A stretch of DNA of 64,000 nt from Qipengyuania vesicularis (lineage in GTDB: Bacteria; Pseudomonadota; Alphaproteobacteria; Sphingomonadales; Sphingomonadaceae), in the NCBI RefSeq assembly GCF_019711415.1, contig NZ_JAIGNJ010000003.1, forward strand, positions 62,001 to 126,000. The letters are read 5' to 3'. How positions within the stretch are numbered: the stretch's first letter is position 1; the number at the start of each line of letters is the position of its first letter. Below the pieces are notes generated by a model. It saw only the letters and a list, made by a program, of their open reading frames with translations, did no database searches and was not told the origin of the DNA. Of the stretch, positions 9,793 to 17,987 are shown piece after piece. The position numbers were made by a program, and so were the translations under genes.

Positions 9793-10485
9793 ATGACCGA
9801 CCAACCGGCCAATGAAACCCGCCTGGCAGCTGCTGCCATGCCTCTCGGACTATTCGTATACACCCTGCTTTATGGCGGGATGACCGTGCTGGCGGGCGTC
9901 CTCGCTTACAAGCAGGTGCAGCTTTATCCGACGGACCTTGCAGTCGAGGCGGGGATTTTCGCTTTCCTGCTGCTGGTGGTGATCTCGAGCACGATCGCCC
10001 AGCTTTACGGCGAGAAGCTCGCCAACCGGATCGTGTGGTGGGGGTTTGTCCCGCTGCTCATCGCCTCGCTCCTGATGCAGTTGGTGCTCAATCTCCCGGC
10101 CTCGACCGAGATGGTCGAATTCCGCTCCGACGACCTGGCTGCATTCGAGCGGGTCCATGCGACATTGTGGCGGATCTGGGCTGCTGGTCCGGCCGCCTAC
10201 ATCGTTTCGCTGCTGCTCAACGTGTGGATCTTCTCGCGCCTACGCGGCTCTTCGGAAGGTGCCTCGACATTCTCACTGATGGTCCGTGGCGCGATCGCTT
10301 CTGCACTGAGCCAGGCAATCGATTCCGTGATCTTCATCACGCTCGCCTTCTACGGCCAGTTCGAGATCACCAACCTGCTGATCGGTCAGGTCATCGCCAA
10401 GGTCGCTCTCAGTTTCGTGCTCGTACCATTCCTCATCACCGGCGGCGTGGCTTTCGCCAAATGGCTGGACACACGGAAGGGTTAG
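9793..10485 (+). CDS. Queuosine precursor transporter (YhhQ/VUT family)
   Basis: A 230-residue membrane protein with about six helices. Recognisable features are the N-terminal TLLYGGMTVLAGVLAYKQV region, a conserved charged loop IAQLYGEKLANRIVWWG, and a late AIASALSQAIDSVIFITLAF helix with Ser-Gln and Asp-Ser. That last pattern resembles the S-Q-x-x-D-S/T motif of the VUT_1/YhhQ family, which takes up preQ0 or preQ1 for tRNA queuosine synthesis. Its stop codon overlaps the stop of the convergent DUF421 gene. Two ACGATAAG direct repeats (9750-9757, 9768-9775) lie just upstream. No queuosine biosynthesis genes are seen in the window. Confidence 0.8.
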   Translation: MTDQPANETRLAAAAMPLGLFVYTLLYGGMTVLAGVLAYKQVQLYPTDLAVEAGIFAFLLLVVISSTIAQLYGEKLANRIVWWGFVPLLIASLLMQLVLNLPASTEMVEFRSDDLAAFERVHATLWRIWAAGPAAYIVSLLLNVWIFSRLRGSSEGASTFSLMVRGAIASALSQAIDSVIFITLAFYGQFEITNLLIGQVIAKVALSFVLVPFLITGGVAFAKWLDTRKG

Positions 10486-10997
10486 TCATTTCCGACGTCC
10501 TCGATGATGACCTCGTCGAGACTGTCTCCGTGAAGCACCGAGACATCGCCGGTGGTTTCCAGCACTACCGCGCGGACTTGCGCTAGCGACAGAACATTGG
10601 CCTCGCGCAGCTTGGCGATCACATCACTGCGCGCCACGCGCGTTTCCTTGAGCACATCCTCGCAGAATTCGCCGTCACGCATTAGGAAAACGGGGCGGTT
10701 CTGCATGATTGTCTCGAACCCGTCCGACGATTTGCGCAGGCGTGCGATCAGCCACTGGACCGCGAACAGTCCGAGCATCGCGAGCAGACATTGCCCGAAA
10801 GTCGTCCACTTGTCGGTTGTTACCGCAGCGGCGAGGACCGAACCCAGCGCCACCGTCATGACGAAGTCGAAATTGGTCATCTTGGACAGCGAGCGCAGGC
10901 CCACAACGCGGATCAGCAGCGTGACCCATGCAAGGCCGATGGCCGAAAGAACAAGGCCGCGCGCGGTAAGGTCGAGCAGGGTGTTTTCGAAGAACAT
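10482..10997 (-). CDS. DUF421 (YetF/YcaP-type) membrane protein
   Basis: A 171-residue protein with three N-terminal hydrophobic segments (about 10-90). The family pattern LLIRVVGLRSLSKMTNFDFVMTVALGS is present. A cytoplasmic DUF421 domain carries the RARNR-like IMQNRPVFLMRDGEF segment. DUF421 proteins (YetF in Bacillus, YcaP in E. coli) are common but poorly understood. The start ATG 10997 encodes MFFENTLLDLTARG. The gene shares stop-codon bases with the transporter on the other strand. It is 32 nt from the radical SAM gene stop and points the same way, so it may be the last gene of that operon. Confidence 0.82.
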   Translation of the reverse strand: MFFENTLLDLTARGLVLSAIGLAWVTLLIRVVGLRSLSKMTNFDFVMTVALGSVLAAAVTTDKWTTFGQCLLAMLGLFAVQWLIARLRKSSDGFETIMQNRPVFLMRDGEFCEDVLKETRVARSDVIAKLREANVLSLAQVRAVVLETTGDVSVLHGDSLDEVIIEDVGND

Positions 10998-11029
10998 GCC
11001 CAGTTAACGGACACTTGGACGATTGGCTC

Positions 11030-12019
11030 CTAGGCGGAACAGCTCGCCCCGCCCAGCACGCAGAATCGCGCGCAATGCGGATGGTTGAGCGCGACCTCGC
11101 GGCTCGCCTCGCTAAGGGTGTCGCCGAGGTCGAAGCCTTGCTCATAGGGTAACAGCGTGCAGGCCACGACGCGTGGGCTATCCTCGCCCTTGCGATGGAC
11201 CACCATGCGGCTGGTGTTGCACATAACATCGGCAGGCGACTTGCCCAGAATGCCCCAGCAATCGGTGGTGATCTCCGCGATGTCCTTTGCCGCATCCATC
11301 TCGGGAAACAGGACGAGCCGCGCAGGATCGTGTGCGTCTATGGTAATGGCTTCGCGCGCAAACAGCGCGGCATAGGCATCGCGCGCCGCCTCTTCGCCCT
11401 CTTCGGGCAGGAGGCGACCCGCCACGGCGATCGAGAACCCTTCTCCCGAGAGCCAGCGCAGGCCCTCCATCGCCGGGTTCCAACTGCGCGGACCACGCTC
11501 TGCCTCGTGCGCCTCTTGCGAGTGATGGTCGAGGCTGACCCGCAAGGTCAGTTTTGGCCCGTGTATTGCGCGCAATGTGAGAAGCGCGGCCTCATGGCGT
11601 CGCATCGGCTTCATCGCATTGGTGAGCACCAGCGCCTCGAACCCCCGGGCCAGCGTGTCTTCGAGCATGGCCAACATGTCGGGATTCATGAAGGGCTCGC
11701 CGCCGGTAAACCCGATCTCGCGGGTGCCGAGCCTCTCCGCCTCGTCGAGAAAGCGCGACGCATCTGCTGCACTCAGGTAGACCAGCGCGTCATTGGTCGG
11801 GCTGCTCTCGATATAGCAGGTCGCGCAGGCAAGATTGCAAAGCGTACCAGTATTCAGCCACAGCGTTTCAAGCCTAGCGAGCGGCACGCTGGCACGAGCC
11901 TCGCCCTTGGCGGTCACCAGTGGATCGCTAAACTTCTCTGGCGGCAGAGGCGCAGCCTCGACTGCAAAGGGAGAGGGACCGGTCGGCGCATTGCGCGTGG
12001 CCGCGCGGGTGGCATTCAC
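11030..12019 (-). CDS. Radical SAM protein with extra C-terminal cysteines (unknown substrate)
   Basis: A 329-residue radical SAM enzyme. The 4Fe-4S cluster motif is C61-x3-C65-x2-C68 (CNLACATC), preceded by LETLWLNTG. The SAM-binding GGEP motif occurs as FTGGEPFMNPDM. A further set of cysteines at the C-terminus (MCNTSR, VACTLL, HCARFCVLGGASC) resembles a SPASM-like auxiliary cluster region. The GTG start at 12019 overlaps the upstream flavoprotein stop by 4 nt (GTGA) and has a GGAG ribosome site, indicating translational coupling. Context (flavoprotein upstream, SDR and two glycosyltransferase-like genes nearby) suggests a tailoring enzyme in a small specialised pathway. It does not read like ArsS, the arsenosugar radical SAM protein. 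Confidence 0.85.
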   Translation of the reverse strand: MNATRAATRNAPTGPSPFAVEAAPLPPEKFSDPLVTAKGEARASVPLARLETLWLNTGTLCNLACATCYIESSPTNDALVYLSAADASRFLDEAERLGTREIGFTGGEPFMNPDMLAMLEDTLARGFEALVLTNAMKPMRRHEAALLTLRAIHGPKLTLRVSLDHHSQEAHEAERGPRSWNPAMEGLRWLSGEGFSIAVAGRLLPEEGEEAARDAYAALFAREAITIDAHDPARLVLFPEMDAAKDIAEITTDCWGILGKSPADVMCNTSRMVVHRKGEDSPRVVACTLLPYEQGFDLGDTLSEASREVALNHPHCARFCVLGGASCSA

Positions 12020-13431
12020 GAGAAGCGTCTCCGCATGCCCGCAAGGAAACCCGCCCACTTCTTCGGCACCGTACTGAATACGGTCGGCTCCCAAGCCTGG
12101 AATGCTGCAGCCTTCGAGATCTCGCTCCGCGTCGGATAGGCGATGATCGCCGAGCCGAGCGCGAAAGTGCTGCTCTTGCCGGTGATCGACTGCGCGAAGG
12201 GAAGCAGCAGCTCACCCGCATTTGTGCCGACGATGCTCGCGCCAAGGACTTTCTTGCCCTTCAGCACCAGCTTGAGGTGACCCTTGTCCTTTGCCTCGGC
12301 GAGCGACCTCTCATTGTCATGGAAGGTTTCCTTCACCACCGTAACCTTGTCGCCATGCTTCGCGCGCGCCTCCTTCTCGGTCATGCCGATCTGGGCGACT
12401 TCGGGGTCGGTGTAGGTGACCCAGGGCAGCGCCGAGTAATCCACCTTGGTCGGCAGGCCGAGCGTGATTTCGAGCGCCACGTTAGAGCCCTCATAGCCCG
12501 AAACATGCGTCAGGCGCGGCCCATCGCGGCAATCGCCGATGGCGTAGATGCCCTTGACCGAGGTCCGGCGCCGGTCGTCGGTCTCGATTCCGCCCCTGCC
12601 CATCTTCACGCCGATTTCCTCGAGGCCGAAACCCTCGCAATTGGCTTTGCGGCCGGTGGCGATGAGCAGGTGTGATCCGTCGATCTGTTCCTCGCCGACA
12701 GTGACGCGGATCGCACCATCCTTCCCCTCGACTTTCTGCGCGAGGCCTTTCACGAAGCGCACGCCTTCGCCCTCGAGCACCTCGCGCACCACGGCAACGC
12801 TTTCCGGGTCGTCGCGGCCCATGAGTTCGTCAGGTTCGACGACGGTTACGGCGCTGCCAAGGCGTCGGAAAGCCTGAGCCATCTCCATGCCGATCACACC
12901 GCCGCCAACGATCACAAGATGATCGGGCAGCACGTCGAGATCGAACAGGTTTTCATTGGTCAGGTAGGGAACGCTGTCGATCCCCTCGATCGGCGGCACC
13001 GCAGCCTTCGATCCCGTGGCAATGACGATGCGCGGCGCGGTCAAAGTGCGCCATCCGACATCGACCGATTGCGGGCCGGTGACCTGCGCCCAATCGCGAA
13101 AAACCTCGCAGCCCATCTCTTCGAAACGCTCTTCACTATCGTGCGGCGCGATGGCGGCGATGGCATCGTGGATGTGCTTGTGAACGCCGGTCCATTCGAC
13201 CTTGGGGGGCTGCAGAGTGATGCCGTAGCGGGTCGTCTCGTTCGCCTCGGCGGCGCGTTTGGCGGCTGCCAGCAGGGCCTTGGATGGTACGCAGCCATCG
13301 TTCAGGCACTCGCCGCCCATCTTGCGCGCCTCGATCAGGGCAACATTCAATCCAAAGAGCGCGCAGCCCCCGGCAGCGGTGAGGCCGGCAGCCCCGCCGC
13401 CGATCACGATAACGTCATGCGTGAATTTCAT
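12016..13431 (-). CDS. Mercuric reductase/dihydrolipoamide dehydrogenase-like FAD oxidoreductase
   Basis: A 471-residue group I pyridine nucleotide-disulfide oxidoreductase. FAD is bound by VIGGGAAGLTAA at the N-terminus. The redox-active disulfide is C42-x4-C47 in GGECLNDGCVPS. The NAD(P) site is VIVGGGVIGME, and the second FAD motif is YAIGDC. The C-terminal interface helix reads AYPTRSE, so the His of lipoamide dehydrogenases is replaced by Tyr and a lipoamide role is unlikely. There is no N-terminal HMA domain and no C-terminal Cys pair as in true mercuric reductase. ATG 13431 has a GGAG ribosome site. It is coupled to the radical SAM gene, so it may supply electrons or reduce a thiol or metalloid intermediate (inference). 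Confidence 0.87.
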   Translation of the reverse strand: MKFTHDVIVIGGGAAGLTAAGGCALFGLNVALIEARKMGGECLNDGCVPSKALLAAAKRAAEANETTRYGITLQPPKVEWTGVHKHIHDAIAAIAPHDSEERFEEMGCEVFRDWAQVTGPQSVDVGWRTLTAPRIVIATGSKAAVPPIEGIDSVPYLTNENLFDLDVLPDHLVIVGGGVIGMEMAQAFRRLGSAVTVVEPDELMGRDDPESVAVVREVLEGEGVRFVKGLAQKVEGKDGAIRVTVGEEQIDGSHLLIATGRKANCEGFGLEEIGVKMGRGGIETDDRRRTSVKGIYAIGDCRDGPRLTHVSGYEGSNVALEITLGLPTKVDYSALPWVTYTDPEVAQIGMTEKEARAKHGDKVTVVKETFHDNERSLAEAKDKGHLKLVLKGKKVLGASIVGTNAGELLLPFAQSITGKSSTFALGSAIIAYPTRSEISKAAAFQAWEPTVFSTVPKKWAGFLAGMRRRFS

Positions 13432-13537
13432 CGCTTGCTCCGTAACCCAATTTGCGGGAGATGCGAAAGAAACTCGCATACGCCCTTACCCTTCGCTCGC
13501 ACGGACTGCCCGGTTACATGGCACTGGCCATCGCATC

Positions 13538-14551
13538 TTGAGAATTCTCGTCACCGGAGCTGCCGGCCTCCTGGGCGGCGAAATCTGCGCGCGGCTGGTC
13601 GCGGCGGGCCATGCGGTGACCGCGCTCGTCCATCGCAACCCCGAGGTGCGCGCGAACAACGGTACGATTGTCCCCGTCCGGACTATCTCTGGCGATGTCT
13701 CGAAACCGCAGTTCGACTGGAGCGATACCGATTGGGCCGATATCACTGAGAGCCACGACCTGCTGGTGCATTGCGCGGCAACGGTCCGGTTCGATCTCGA
13801 CGAAGCCGACTACCGGGCCGCCAACATCGATGGCGTGGCCAACGCGCTCGCCCTCGCCGAAGCCGGGGGCATGGGCTTCCTCCACGTGTCCACCGCCTAT
13901 GTGTGCGGCACCCGCGATGGCCACATCGGCGAGGAGGACTCACTGCCGCAAATTGGCTTCGCCAATGGCTATGAGGCCAGCAAGGCAGCCGGAGAGCGAC
14001 TGGTCCGTGCGAGCGGGCTGGAATGGGCTATTGCGCGCCCCTCCATCGTTGTCGGTGAGCATGAGAGCGGTGCGATCCGCCAGTTCGACACGACCTATGC
14101 GGCCTTCAAGCTGATCGCAGAAGGGCGCGTGCGGCACATGCCGGCAAAAGCAGGCGCAACGCTCGACTTCGTCCCGCTCGACCATGTCGCCCAAGGGATC
14201 GTCGCGCTGGCCGAGAATATGGATTCGGCATCGGGCGGGGCATACCATCTCGTGTCCGGCCAGCCGCTTCCCGTTGCAGCCTTCACCGGATCGATCGGCG
14301 CCTATCCGCAATTTCACGAGCCCGAGCTGGTCGCCCCGGAGGAGTTCGATCCCGCAGCGCTGCCGGCGCTCGAGCGCCGCCTGTTCCGGAGGGTGGCCGG
14401 CCTTTACGCAAGCTACTTCCAGCGCGATCCGCATTTCGACGACAGCGGATTCCAGGCCATGACCGGGCTTGCGTGCCCGCCAACGGGCGAAGCCTATATC
14501 CGGCGCCTCATCGATCATTGCATCGAAGTGGGCTTCCTTCCGGACGCCTAG
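13538..14551 (+). CDS. NAD(P)-dependent SDR epimerase/thioester-reductase-like protein
   Basis: A 337-residue extended SDR. The Rossmann motif ILVTGAAGLLGGE is at the very N-terminus, followed by a CAATVRF strand and STAYVCG. The catalytic Tyr-x3-Lys is in NGYEASKAAGE. The C-terminal third is family-specific. No ATG precedes the glycine motif in frame, so TTG 13538 is taken as start; the ribosome site is poor. The gene is divergent from the flavoprotein (106 nt apart) and its stop shares bases with the convergent glycosyltransferase stop. Likely a sugar, lipid or thioester oxidoreductase/epimerase; substrate unknown. Confidence 0.82.
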   Translation: MRILVTGAAGLLGGEICARLVAAGHAVTALVHRNPEVRANNGTIVPVRTISGDVSKPQFDWSDTDWADITESHDLLVHCAATVRFDLDEADYRAANIDGVANALALAEAGGMGFLHVSTAYVCGTRDGHIGEEDSLPQIGFANGYEASKAAGERLVRASGLEWAIARPSIVVGEHESGAIRQFDTTYAAFKLIAEGRVRHMPAKAGATLDFVPLDHVAQGIVALAENMDSASGGAYHLVSGQPLPVAAFTGSIGAYPQFHEPELVAPEEFDPAALPALERRLFRRVAGLYASYFQRDPHFDDSGFQAMTGLACPPTGEAYIRRLIDHCIEVGFLPDA

Positions 14552-15270
14552 CGGATATCGGGATAGTTTCGTGCCATCCGTTCACGCAGCCCGGCAGCCC
14601 ACAAGATTCCGACCTTGAAATAGATCCAGTTCGCCTTGAGCGGCCCCCATGCGGCAATCCGGCGGTCCGAAGTATAGACCCGGCGCCTGATCATGCGGAT
14701 ACGGCCAAGATCAGCGAGCTTCACGCACAGATCGGCCTCTTCCATCACTGCATCGCCCGGCGTGCAGCCCCCGACCGTCAGGAAATCGGCGCGCCGGAAG
14801 AACATGGCATGATCGCCGAACAGCAGACGCACCCCGCGGAAGAACAGGTGCGGCCGCGTGATGAGCGGGGCGTACCAGGTCTTCGCCCAGTTGTGGAGGG
14901 TCGTCCCCCAGCGAGTTTTCTCCGCACCCCTGATGACCGGGGTGAAGCTTGCGAGTGCTATGCTGCGGTCGACAAGAGTCTCCTCGATGTGGTGCACCAT
15001 GTCGAGCGGCGGCAATGTATCCGCATGCACCACGCAGACGAGTTCCCCGCCTGCAGCCTCGACCCCGCGGTTGATCTGCAGCGCCCTCCCCTTCTCGGTT
15101 TCGAGCACGCGCCAGCCAGCCTCGCGTGCGATCGCCAAGGTCGCATCGCGGCTCCCGCCATCGACCAGCAATATCTCGGCAGGGCGCGGATCGAGCGCGG
15201 CGAAAGCCTCGACCAGCCTTGGCAGCGCCTTCTCTTCATCGAGCGTCGGAACGAGAAGCGTGACGCTCAT
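14548..15270 (-). CDS. TIGR04283-type glycosyltransferase (arsenosugar-associated family name)
   Basis: A 240-residue GT2-like glycosyltransferase with an N-terminal VPTLDEE motif, LLVDGGSRDAT and the metal-binding CVVHADTLPP (a DxD-equivalent HAD). Then come FGDHAMFFRR and GGCTPGDAVMEEADLC, which match my memory of family TIGR04283, annotated as arsenosugar biosynthesis glycosyltransferase. The family name reflects gene neighbourhood, not proven chemistry. It overlaps the upstream TIGR04282 gene by 4 nt (ATGA) and is therefore coupled to it. The C-terminal helix region lacks a clear membrane anchor. No arsenic methyltransferase or ArsS is in the window, so the acceptor is open. Confidence 0.84.
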   Translation of the reverse strand: MSVTLLVPTLDEEKALPRLVEAFAALDPRPAEILLVDGGSRDATLAIAREAGWRVLETEKGRALQINRGVEAAGGELVCVVHADTLPPLDMVHHIEETLVDRSIALASFTPVIRGAEKTRWGTTLHNWAKTWYAPLITRPHLFFRGVRLLFGDHAMFFRRADFLTVGGCTPGDAVMEEADLCVKLADLGRIRMIRRRVYTSDRRIAAWGPLKANWIYFKVGILWAAGLRERMARNYPDIR

Positions 15271-15842
15271 TCGAACTCGGGCCCCTGCGCAAGGTCTTCG
15301 GCGGTGTCGATATCGGTCAACTCGGGGAGGATTGCCGGCCCCATGCCGCGCGCCACCAGCCTAGCGAGCGTTTCCGGCAAGACGGCAGGTGTACTCCACG
15401 CCATGTCCTCGAACAGGAAAGGTACAGGCTCGCGATAGCCGATGAGGTAGTAGCCTCCGTCGTTGGCAGGGCCGAGCACCACGCGCCGGTCGTCGAGCGC
15501 ATCGGCCGCCGCGCGAAGCAAGGGTGCGGTTACCCCCGGGCAATCGCTGCCGATCAGCAAGGCCGGCGCCTCGACCCGCGCCATACGTTCGCCGAGGTCG
15601 CCCTCCCCTTGATCGACCACTGAAACATCAGGGCCCAGCAATTCGTGAAACGCAGCGATCTCGCCGCCAGTCACCCGCAACTCGAACGCGAGCCCGCTTT
15701 CCCTCGCCTCCTCTACGGTTTGCACAAGGAGACGCGCATAGAGCCGCGCCGCCCCTTCCTCGCCCAGCGCGGGGATGAGCCGAGTCTTGACCTTCCCGGG
15801 AACCGGCAGGCGCGCGAAAATCGAAAGTCTGGGGGATGCCAT
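15267..15842 (-). CDS. TIGR04282/DUF2064-type glycosyltransferase-like protein
   Basis: A 191-residue protein of the DUF2064 family. It starts RLSIFARLPVPGKVKTRLIPALG, which holds the nucleotide-binding K-T-R-L. It has LLIGSDCPGVTAP (DxP-like metal site), VVLGPANDGGYYLIGY and DMAWST near the end. The family is named TIGR04282, arsenosugar biosynthesis-associated, and looks like a MobA/guanylyltransferase-fold enzyme. It is first in a two-gene unit with the TIGR04283 gene, which it overlaps by 4 nt. The pair is the commonest arrangement for these families. tRNA-Lys lies just upstream on the same strand. Confidence 0.84.
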   Translation of the reverse strand: MASPRLSIFARLPVPGKVKTRLIPALGEEGAARLYARLLVQTVEEARESGLAFELRVTGGEIAAFHELLGPDVSVVDQGEGDLGERMARVEAPALLIGSDCPGVTAPLLRAAADALDDRRVVLGPANDGGYYLIGYREPVPFLFEDMAWSTPAVLPETLARLVARGMGPAILPELTDIDTAEDLAQGPEFE

Positions 15843-15895
15843 CGCCGTGCAGGATAGCGACTGGATGCGCCGCGTGAAGGGGAGATGGAAAATCG

Positions 15896-15972
<77 letters not shown>

Positions 15973-16081
15973 ACCACGGCGGCTCACCTAGGGAGGGGAT
16001 TGCGAGGGGTCAAGCGCGGTTTGGCTTGCTTTTCGCCCGCGCGTGCAATTAGGCGGTGATCGAGGGAGGGAGACAGGGTCG

Positions 16082-16654
16082 ATGACGCCGCTGGACGCAC
16101 GCAAATCGGGAAGCAGGAGCGGGGGACCGAGCTTTTCGCTGGGCAATCGGCTTGCGCGTGTTCTCTGGATGACGACTTGGTTCCTGCTCGCGCGCTGGAC
16201 CCCGCCAGCGCTGCATGGCTGGCGCGCATTCCTGCTCGAGCTGTTCGGTGCGAGGCTTGGCCGCAGATGCCGCGTCCATGCGAGCGCTGCGATCTGGCAT
16301 CCCGCCAATCTCGAACTTGGCGACAATGTCCTGATCGGCCCGGGCGCAAGGCTCTATAACCAGGGACACATCACGATCGGGAGCGACAGCATCGTCTCCC
16401 AGCGCGCCCATCTCTGCGCATCAACGCATGATGTATCGGACCCGCATTTTCAGCTGGTCCTGCGCCCGATTTCGATAGGGACAAATTGCTGGATCGCGGC
16501 AGAGGCGTTCGTCGGCCCAGGTGTGATCATGGGAGAGGGATCGGTACTCGCCGCAAGAGGCGCCCTGTTCGACGATGCCGAGGGCTGGACGATCTATCGC
16601 GGCAATCCGGCGACAGAGGTCAGGAAGCGCGCGCTGAAATCTGACGCAGGGTGA
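16082..16654 (+). CDS. WcaF-like putative colanic acid-type acetyltransferase (left-handed beta-helix)
   Basis: A 190-residue hexapeptide-repeat acyltransferase. An N-terminal amphipathic segment RVLWMTTWFLLARWTP is followed by LELFGARLG and a run of hexapeptide repeats (VHASAAIWHPANLELGDNVLIGPG). The active-site His lies in LCASTHDVSDPHF, and VIMGEGSVLAARGALFDD closes the coil. This is the pattern of WcaF/LbetaH enzymes that O-acetylate exopolysaccharide sugars. Start chosen at ATG 16082, which has a strong GGGAGGGAG site; a GTG 39 nt upstream is the alternative. Its 3-prime end overlaps folK on the other strand by 35 nt. Confidence 0.86.
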   Translation: MTPLDARKSGSRSGGPSFSLGNRLARVLWMTTWFLLARWTPPALHGWRAFLLELFGARLGRRCRVHASAAIWHPANLELGDNVLIGPGARLYNQGHITIGSDSIVSQRAHLCASTHDVSDPHFQLVLRPISIGTNCWIAAEAFVGPGVIMGEGSVLAARGALFDDAEGWTIYRGNPATEVRKRALKSDAG

Positions 16655-17093
16655 GGCCCGTCACCGGATCGCACCAGTCGGGAGCGATTGCGGCGGCAGG
16701 GGCCAAGACGAAGTCCCGCTCCCGGAATGACGGGTGGGGAATGGTCAGGTCGGGCGAATGCCACAAGCCGCCGCTCCAAAGGATGATGTCGAGATCGAGC
16801 GGTCGCGCGCGCCAGCGGGCTCCGCGCCTGCGCCGGCCGAAGTCGTCCTCGATCTCTTGTATCGCTGCCAGCATGTCCGGCGGCGCGAGATCGCATTCGA
16901 CGCGCGCTGCTGCGTTGGCGTAGCTCCGCATCGAGGGTCCGACCGGCCTGCTGGCAATTGTCGCAGAGAGGGCAGTCACATCGATTCCCGCCATTTCCAG
17001 CGCCACGACTGCCGCATCGATGACGCGCGGGGGAGCGCCGATGCCCGGCACCCGCATGTTGGAACCCAGCGCTACAAGGTAGGTGTGGATCAC
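16620..17093 (-). CDS. folK: 2-amino-4-hydroxy-6-hydroxymethyldihydropteridine pyrophosphokinase
   Basis: A 157-residue HPPK, the usual length for the family, transferring pyrophosphate from ATP to the pterin in folate synthesis. It begins HTYLVALGSN, holds the central RWRARPLDLDI motif (PROSITE HPPK signature region with the Mg-binding Asp pair) and ends with LTIPHPSFRERDFVLAPAAAI. No ATG fits the N-terminus; GTG 17093 directly precedes the conserved start. It is 19 nt downstream of the amidase gene. Other folate genes are not nearby. Confidence 0.92.
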   Translation of the reverse strand: MIHTYLVALGSNMRVPGIGAPPRVIDAAVVALEMAGIDVTALSATIASRPVGPSMRSYANAAARVECDLAPPDMLAAIQEIEDDFGRRRRGARWRARPLDLDIILWSGGLWHSPDLTIPHPSFRERDFVLAPAAAIAPDWCDPVTGLTLRQISARAS

Positions 17094-17112
17094 AGAACCT
17101 GTACCCGAGCTC

Positions 17113-17976
17113 TCAGATGTCCTCGCAGATGCGGCCGTAAAGCTGCGGGCGGCGATCGCGGAAGAAGCCCATGCCCGCGCGGTGTTTGGCGGCGCGCTCG
17201 AGATCGAGAGTGGCGACCAGCACGCCGCTGTCCGACGCCCCATATTCTTCCAGCAGGTCGCCCCACTCGTCCGAGATGAAGCTGTGACCGTAGAAGCTCT
17301 GCTGGCGATCCGCCGGGCCTTCGTGTCCGATACGGTTGGCTGCGCAGACGGGCATGCAGTTTGACACGGCATGGCCGATCATCGCGCGCCGCCACATCCG
17401 GCTGGTATCGAGATCGGCGTCGTAGGGCTCCGACCCGATGGCGGTCGGATAAAAGAGTACCTCTGCGCCCTTCAACGCCATGACGCGTGCGCATTCGGGG
17501 TACCACTGATCCCAGCAGATGCCGACACCGATGCGCGCGCCGAAGACGTCCCACACCTTGAAGCCGTCGTTACCGGGCCGAAAATAGTACTTCTCTTCAT
17601 AGCCCGGCCCATCGGGGATGTGGCTCTTGCGATAGGTGCCCATGATCTCGCCATCGGGTCCGATCATGGCGAGCGTGTTGTAATAGTGATGCCCGTCGCG
17701 CTCGAAGAAGCTGGTCGGGATCGCGACTTTGAGCTTCCTCGCCAGTTCCTGCATCGCCAGCACGCTAGGATGCTCCTGCGTGGGCCGGGCGCGGGCGAAT
17801 AGCTCCTCCGCCTCCTCGCGGCAGAAGTATTCGCCTTCGAACAGCTCGGGCGGCAGGATCACCTGCGCGCCCTTGCCCGCCGCTTCCTCCACCAGCGCGG
17901 AGACGGCGGCAATATTTTCGGCCACGTCCGCCCGGGCGAGCGGCAATTGCAGGACGGATACGGTCAACTCTCTCAT
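17113..17976 (-). CDS. aguB: N-carbamoylputrescine amidase-type carbon-nitrogen hydrolase
   Basis: A 287-residue nitrilase-superfamily enzyme with the complete Glu-Lys-Cys triad: Glu in LPPELFEGEYF, Lys in YRKSHIPDGPGYEEKYYF, and Cys in GICWDQWYPECAR. The SHIPDGPGYEEK loop and the C-terminal GMGFFRDRRPQLYG are features I associate with N-carbamoylputrescine amidases (AguB), which release putrescine, CO2 and ammonia. Start ATG 17976 encodes MRELTVSVLQLPL. It follows the SIMPL gene by 11 nt. No agmatine deiminase (aguA) is in the window, so the polyamine assignment rests on sequence alone. Confidence 0.85.
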   Translation of the reverse strand: MRELTVSVLQLPLARADVAENIAAVSALVEEAAGKGAQVILPPELFEGEYFCREEAEELFARARPTQEHPSVLAMQELARKLKVAIPTSFFERDGHHYYNTLAMIGPDGEIMGTYRKSHIPDGPGYEEKYYFRPGNDGFKVWDVFGARIGVGICWDQWYPECARVMALKGAEVLFYPTAIGSEPYDADLDTSRMWRRAMIGHAVSNCMPVCAANRIGHEGPADRQQSFYGHSFISDEWGDLLEEYGASDSGVLVATLDLERAAKHRAGMGFFRDRRPQLYGRICEDI

Positions 17977-17987
17977 GCGCGAGAGCG

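Noticed and set aside
11030..12019. Calling the radical SAM gene arsS
   Set aside because: The sequence around the Cys motif and the C-terminal cysteines do not match what I know of ArsS, and no arsM is adjacent.
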